Shown: positions 6,020 to 8,863 of the stretch, in pieces
Position numbering within the stretch: position 1 is the first letter of the stretch
Layout: the number at the start of each line of letters is the position of its first letter
Assembly (NCBI GenBank): GCA_003136915.1
Contig: PLEB01000366.1
Coordinates: 1,168 to 10,030, forward strand
Direction of reading: 5' to 3'
Source: Chitinophagaceae bacterium
GTDB lineage: Bacteria > Bacteroidota > Bacteroidia > Chitinophagales > Chitinophagaceae
DNA length: 8,863 nucleotides
Notes under the pieces: model-generated
What the model was told of the DNA's origin: nothing
The model's input: the letters and a program-made list of their open reading frames with translations, nothing else
Databases searched by the model: none
Translations under genes and position numbers: made by a program

Positions 6020-7414
6020 ATGAGCAAAATTAAAACGGCTTTCTTCTGCAGTAATTGCGGATACGAGAGCGCGAAATGGCTGGGTAAATGTCCATCCTGC
6101 GAACAATGGAACACATTTATTGAAGAAGTGATCACTAAGGATGATAGATTGGGTGAACCCGGATGGAAAAATTATTCTTCCCTAAAAATAGAAATCAAAA
6201 CCATTTCGATTCATGAAGTACTCAGTGGCGAAGAAAAAAGAATCGTCACTCAGGACGCTGAATTAAACCGTGTACTTGGAGGAGGCATTGTTGCTGGCAG
6301 TCTTGTACTCGTCGCCGGAGAGCCTGGAATCGGTAAAAGTACTTTGTTCCTGCAGATCGGTTTAATGTTGAAAGAAATCCTTACGCTTTATATCAGCGGG
6401 GAAGAAAGCGAACAGCAGATCCGCATGCGTGCCGACAGGTTGAAAGTAAAGGACCGCCTGCTGATGAATCATCAGGATAATTTTTATCTCCTGACAGAAA
6501 CTTCCACCCAAACGATATTTCAGGAGATAAAAAAATTAAAACCTCAGTTGGTAATCGTGGATTCCATTCAAACGCTTCAGTCATCTTATATTGAATCTAC
6601 GCCCGGAAGTGTCTCCCAGATAAGGGAATGCGCCTCGGAATTTCAGCGCTTCGCGAAAGAAACCAACACGCCGGTTTTTCTGATCGGTCATATTACCAAA
6701 GATGGAAATATTGCAGGACCAAAAATATTGGAGCATATGGTAGACACCGTGTTGCAATTTGAAGGTGACCTTCATTACACATACCGGATTTTAAGAACAC
6801 TAAAAAACCGGTTTGGTAGCACGGCAGAACTGGGTATTTATGAAATGACCGATCAGGGAATGCAAGAGGTAAATAATCCAAGCGAGATCCTCATCACACA
6901 AAAAGAAGATCATCTCAGTGGAACTGCAATCGCAGCCAGCATTGAAGGTCAAAGACCCTTGTTGATAGAAGTACAGGCGCTGGTAACTCCCGCCGTATAT
7001 GGAACCCCACAGCGGACAGTGACCGGTTTTGACCTTAGAAGACTGCAGTTATTATTGGCAGTCCTGGAGAAAAGAGGGGGATTTCACTTTGGAGTAAAAG
7101 ATGTTTTTTTGAATATTGCAGGCGGACTGAAAGTAGAGGATCCTTCCATTGACCTGGCAGTTCTCTGTGCCCTCTTAAGTTCTTACGAAGATGTTTCCAT
7201 AGCTACAGATACCTGTTTCGCGGGAGAGGTCGGCCTGAGCGGAGAGATCCGTGCAGTAAACAGGATCGGCCAAAGGATTGCGGAAGCAGAGAAACTCGGA
7301 TTCAAAAAGATCCTGGTATCCAAGTATAATCAGAAAGGATTAAAAAATCAATCCCATCAGATTGAAGTAGTGATGATGGGAAAAGTGGAAGAAGTATATA
7401 AACATTTATTTTAA
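6020..7414 (+). CDS. radA: DNA repair protein RadA (Sms), branch-migration ATPase
   Basis: This 464-residue protein has the full three-part layout. The N-terminal zinc finger uses Cys10, Cys13, Cys24 and Cys27 (CSNCGYE...CPSC). The RecA-like ATPase has Walker A GEPGIGKST (100-108), Walker B LVIVD ending at Asp181, and the RadA-specific KNRFG motif (262-266). The C-terminal Lon-protease-like domain (about 300-464) includes GGLKVEDPSIDLAV (368-381) and GEVGLSGEIRAV (402-413). RadA is a DnaB-like hexameric motor that extends recombination intermediates during repair and, in competent bacteria, during transformation. Length is normal and no motif is missing. The ATG follows a leader with a terminator hairpin, and the stop is 27 bases before the comF-like gene. 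The two are probably co-transcribed. Confidence 0.98.
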   Translation: MSKIKTAFFCSNCGYESAKWLGKCPSCEQWNTFIEEVITKDDRLGEPGWKNYSSLKIEIKTISIHEVLSGEEKRIVTQDAELNRVLGGGIVAGSLVLVAGEPGIGKSTLFLQIGLMLKEILTLYISGEESEQQIRMRADRLKVKDRLLMNHQDNFYLLTETSTQTIFQEIKKLKPQLVIVDSIQTLQSSYIESTPGSVSQIRECASEFQRFAKETNTPVFLIGHITKDGNIAGPKILEHMVDTVLQFEGDLHYTYRILRTLKNRFGSTAELGIYEMTDQGMQEVNNPSEILITQKEDHLSGTAIAASIEGQRPLLIEVQALVTPAVYGTPQRTVTGFDLRRLQLLLAVLEKRGGFHFGVKDVFLNIAGGLKVEDPSIDLAVLCALLSSYEDVSIATDTCFAGEVGLSGEIRAVNRIGQRIAEAEKLGFKKILVSKYNQKGLKNQSHQIEVVMMGKVEEVYKHLF

Positions 7415-7441
7415 ACTGGCCCGATTAGTGCATGGCTTTTT

Positions 7442-8146
7442 ATGAACCCCGGCATTCACTTTTTTCCCGCCCTCGCGAATCTTTTTTTCCCGCATGTCTG
7501 TTGCGGGTGCGGCACCGATCTGCTGGAAGAAAAAAATATATTTTGTATTTATTGCCTGGCCGCCATGCCGCTCACCGGATTCGAACAGTGTGCAGGAAAT
7601 CCGGTTGAAAAAATTTTTTGGGGTCGCGCTGAAATTCAGTCAGCCTCTGCTCATTTATATTTCACAAAGAAATCCCCGGTACAGCAAAGTCTTCACCGGT
7701 TTAAATATAAAGGAAGAAAAGAGATCGGATCCTACTTTGGAAAATGCATGGGACGCGCTCTTAAAAAAAGCGGACGCTTTCGGGATTGCCAGCTGATCCT
7801 TCCTTTGCCCTTATATAAATCAAGAGAACAAAAACGGGGATATAACCAGGCAGCCGTTCTGGGGCACGCGATCTCGGCAGAAATGAATATCCCGCAGTTT
7901 ATGCGTTGCCTTGAGCGAGTAAAAGGAACTGCCACGCAGACCCATAAAAACAGGATTCAGCGATGGCAGAATATGGAAGATAAATTCAGGGTCAAAAGAA
8001 AAGAACTTATCTGCGGCAAACATATTTTATTGGTGGATGACGTGATCACTACCGGCGCCACCCTCGAAGCTTGTGCCAAAACCCTGCTCCGCATAGAAGG
8101 CGTTTCACTGAGCATAGCCACCCTGGCACATAGTGTATCTGCATAA
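7442..8146 (+). CDS. comF: ComF-family phosphoribosyltransferase-like protein
   Basis: This 234-residue protein matches the ComF/GntX family. The N-terminal zinc-binding region has Cys20, Cys21 and Cys23 (VCCGCGTDLL) and the pair Cys35/Cys38 (CIYC). The middle has LHRFKYKGRKEIG (84-96) and the family signature LPLPLYKSREQKRGYNQA (120-137). The type I phosphoribosyltransferase PRPP loop is LLVDDVITTGATLEAC (196-211). ComF is needed for natural transformation in several bacteria and has been linked to primosome proteins on incoming single-stranded DNA. The true substrate of the enzyme fold is not settled. Its place directly after radA fits a shared role in handling single-stranded DNA, but competence in this organism is inference. 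An overlapping ATG at 7432 is out of frame. No defect is seen. Confidence 0.92.
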   Translation: MNPGIHFFPALANLFFPHVCCGCGTDLLEEKNIFCIYCLAAMPLTGFEQCAGNPVEKIFWGRAEIQSASAHLYFTKKSPVQQSLHRFKYKGRKEIGSYFGKCMGRALKKSGRFRDCQLILPLPLYKSREQKRGYNQAAVLGHAISAEMNIPQFMRCLERVKGTATQTHKNRIQRWQNMEDKFRVKRKELICGKHILLVDDVITTGATLEACAKTLLRIEGVSLSIATLAHSVSA

Positions 8147-8193
8147 TTAACCTGCCTTTGACAATCGTGCTTATGTTGCTACTTTTGTTCAAC

Positions 8194-8863
8194 ATGTACA
8201 AGTGCCTGTTCTTATGGATTTGTGTTGGATCCTTTCTGATATCCTGCAAAAAAGATAGCTATATCGGCGGCAATGCCTTCCTTATTTTTTCCTCTGATTC
8301 AGTTTCTTTCGATACGGTTTTTGCTGCAACCGGATCCGTAACCAAACAGGTGAAGATCATTAACGATAATGATCAAAAACTTTTGATTTCCGATATCAGC
8401 CTCGTGGGCGGGAAAAACTCAGCCTTTATTCTGAATATCAATGGATCACCCGGACCCTCTTCTTCGAACCTGACATTGGATGCGGATGACAGTATTTACC
8501 TTTTTATTTCTGTTTATATAAACCCTGACAACAAGCCGCAGGCATTTATTTTGCAGGACAGTATCCGCATCCTGTACAATGGGACGGAGCAATATATCCG
8601 GTTGAGCGCCTGGGGACAAAATGCGCATTTTCTCAGCAACGTTGTCATTCAGGGTAACGTGAATTGGATCAATGATCTTCCTTATGTTATTAGCGGAGGT
8701 CTTCAGGTAGACAGCAATTCAACGCTAACCATCCAGGCCGGATGCAGAATTTTTTTTCATGCCAATGCACCGATGCTTGTGGACGGAACATTGCTTGTAT
8801 TGGGCGAAGCGGCAGACAGTCAGCGTGTTTATTTTAATGATGACCGGCTCGATGAACCCTATG
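8194..8863 (+). CDS. Surface-type lipoprotein, N-terminal 223 residues (runs off the right edge)
   Basis: The frame is open to the window edge. The start MYKCLFLWICVGSFLISC is a lipoprotein signal with lipobox LISC, so Cys18 should be the lipidated residue, followed by KKD as often seen in Bacteroidota. The mature part is Ser/Asp/Asn-rich and beta-structured. Residues 33-140 look like an immunoglobulin-like strand set (DSVSFDTVFAATGSVTKQVK, then DSIYLFISVYINP). Residues 150-217 (VISGGLQVDSNSTLTIQAGC, then MLVDGTLLVLGEAADSQRVYF) have the repeating turns of a right-handed parallel beta-helix. I recall a related uncharacterised family in Chitinophagaceae and relatives. It lies 47 bases after comF and is probably co-transcribed. 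An in-frame ATG at 8173 would add MLLLLFN; I prefer 8194 because it gives a charged n-region and a normal signal length. The function is unknown. Confidence 0.8.
   Translation, partial: MYKCLFLWICVGSFLISCKKDSYIGGNAFLIFSSDSVSFDTVFAATGSVTKQVKIINDNDQKLLISDISLVGGKNSAFILNINGSPGPSSSNLTLDADDSIYLFISVYINPDNKPQAFILQDSIRILYNGTEQYIRLSAWGQNAHFLSNVVIQGNVNWINDLPYVISGGLQVDSNSTLTIQAGCRIFFHANAPMLVDGTLLVLGEAADSQRVYFNDDRLDEPY

Noticed and set aside
7494..7796. 100-codon frame inside comF
   Set aside because: It is an alternative frame of comF. The comF frame holds the zinc cysteines and continues through the phosphoribosyltransferase loop.
1..8863. Search for mobile elements, CRISPR, phage, toxin-antitoxin or defence genes
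   Set aside because: None is visible. The genes are contiguous core functions in an arrangement typical of the phylum, with no terminal repeats, transposase motifs or spaced direct repeats.

Overview
This window looks like an ordinary core-genome stretch from a member of the Bacteroidota, most likely Chitinophagia or Sphingobacteriia. Four things point there. A GldE-type membrane protein sits beside ssb and mutY. Divergent from these is an HU-family gene followed by a TPR protein and RNase G. The starts lack clear Shine-Dalgarno sequences. The last gene is a lipoprotein with the Cys-Lys-Lys-Asp mature N-terminus common in this phylum. The species cannot be named from the sequence.

Positions 1-2367 (minus strand) hold mutY, ssb and the N-terminal half of gldE, transcribed leftwards in that order. 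They cover repair of 8-oxoguanine:A mispairs, single-stranded DNA binding and a CNNM/CBS-type membrane protein. Positions 2368-2544 form a divergent intergenic region with a plausible promoter for the HU gene.

Positions 2545-5618 (plus strand) hold the HU-family protein, a membrane-anchored TPR protein with a GTG start, a 31-codon very basic protein, and rng (RNase G, TTG start). The basic protein resembles the small Bacteroidota-specific ribosomal protein that I recall being named bL38. A good intrinsic terminator follows it, so rng is probably partly uncoupled from it. The rng start codon lies in one arm of a small perfect hairpin.

Positions 5619-6019 are about 400 bases of AT-rich non-coding DNA. 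They end in a strong intrinsic terminator hairpin only about 27 bases before radA, with a promoter-like sequence just upstream of it. This could be the 3' end of a small RNA or an attenuator in the radA leader.

Positions 6020-8863 (plus strand) hold radA, a ComF-family phosphoribosyltransferase and the N-terminal 223 residues of a surface-type lipoprotein, closely spaced and probably co-transcribed. RadA and ComF both connect to processing of single-stranded or incoming DNA. The lipoprotein's function is unknown.

I found no mobile element, CRISPR array, rRNA, tRNA, phage gene or defence system. The points most worth a second look are the very small basic gene, the leader and terminator before radA, the unusual starts of rng and the TPR gene, and two departures at normally conserved sites (the SSB C-terminal tip and the HU arm tip).
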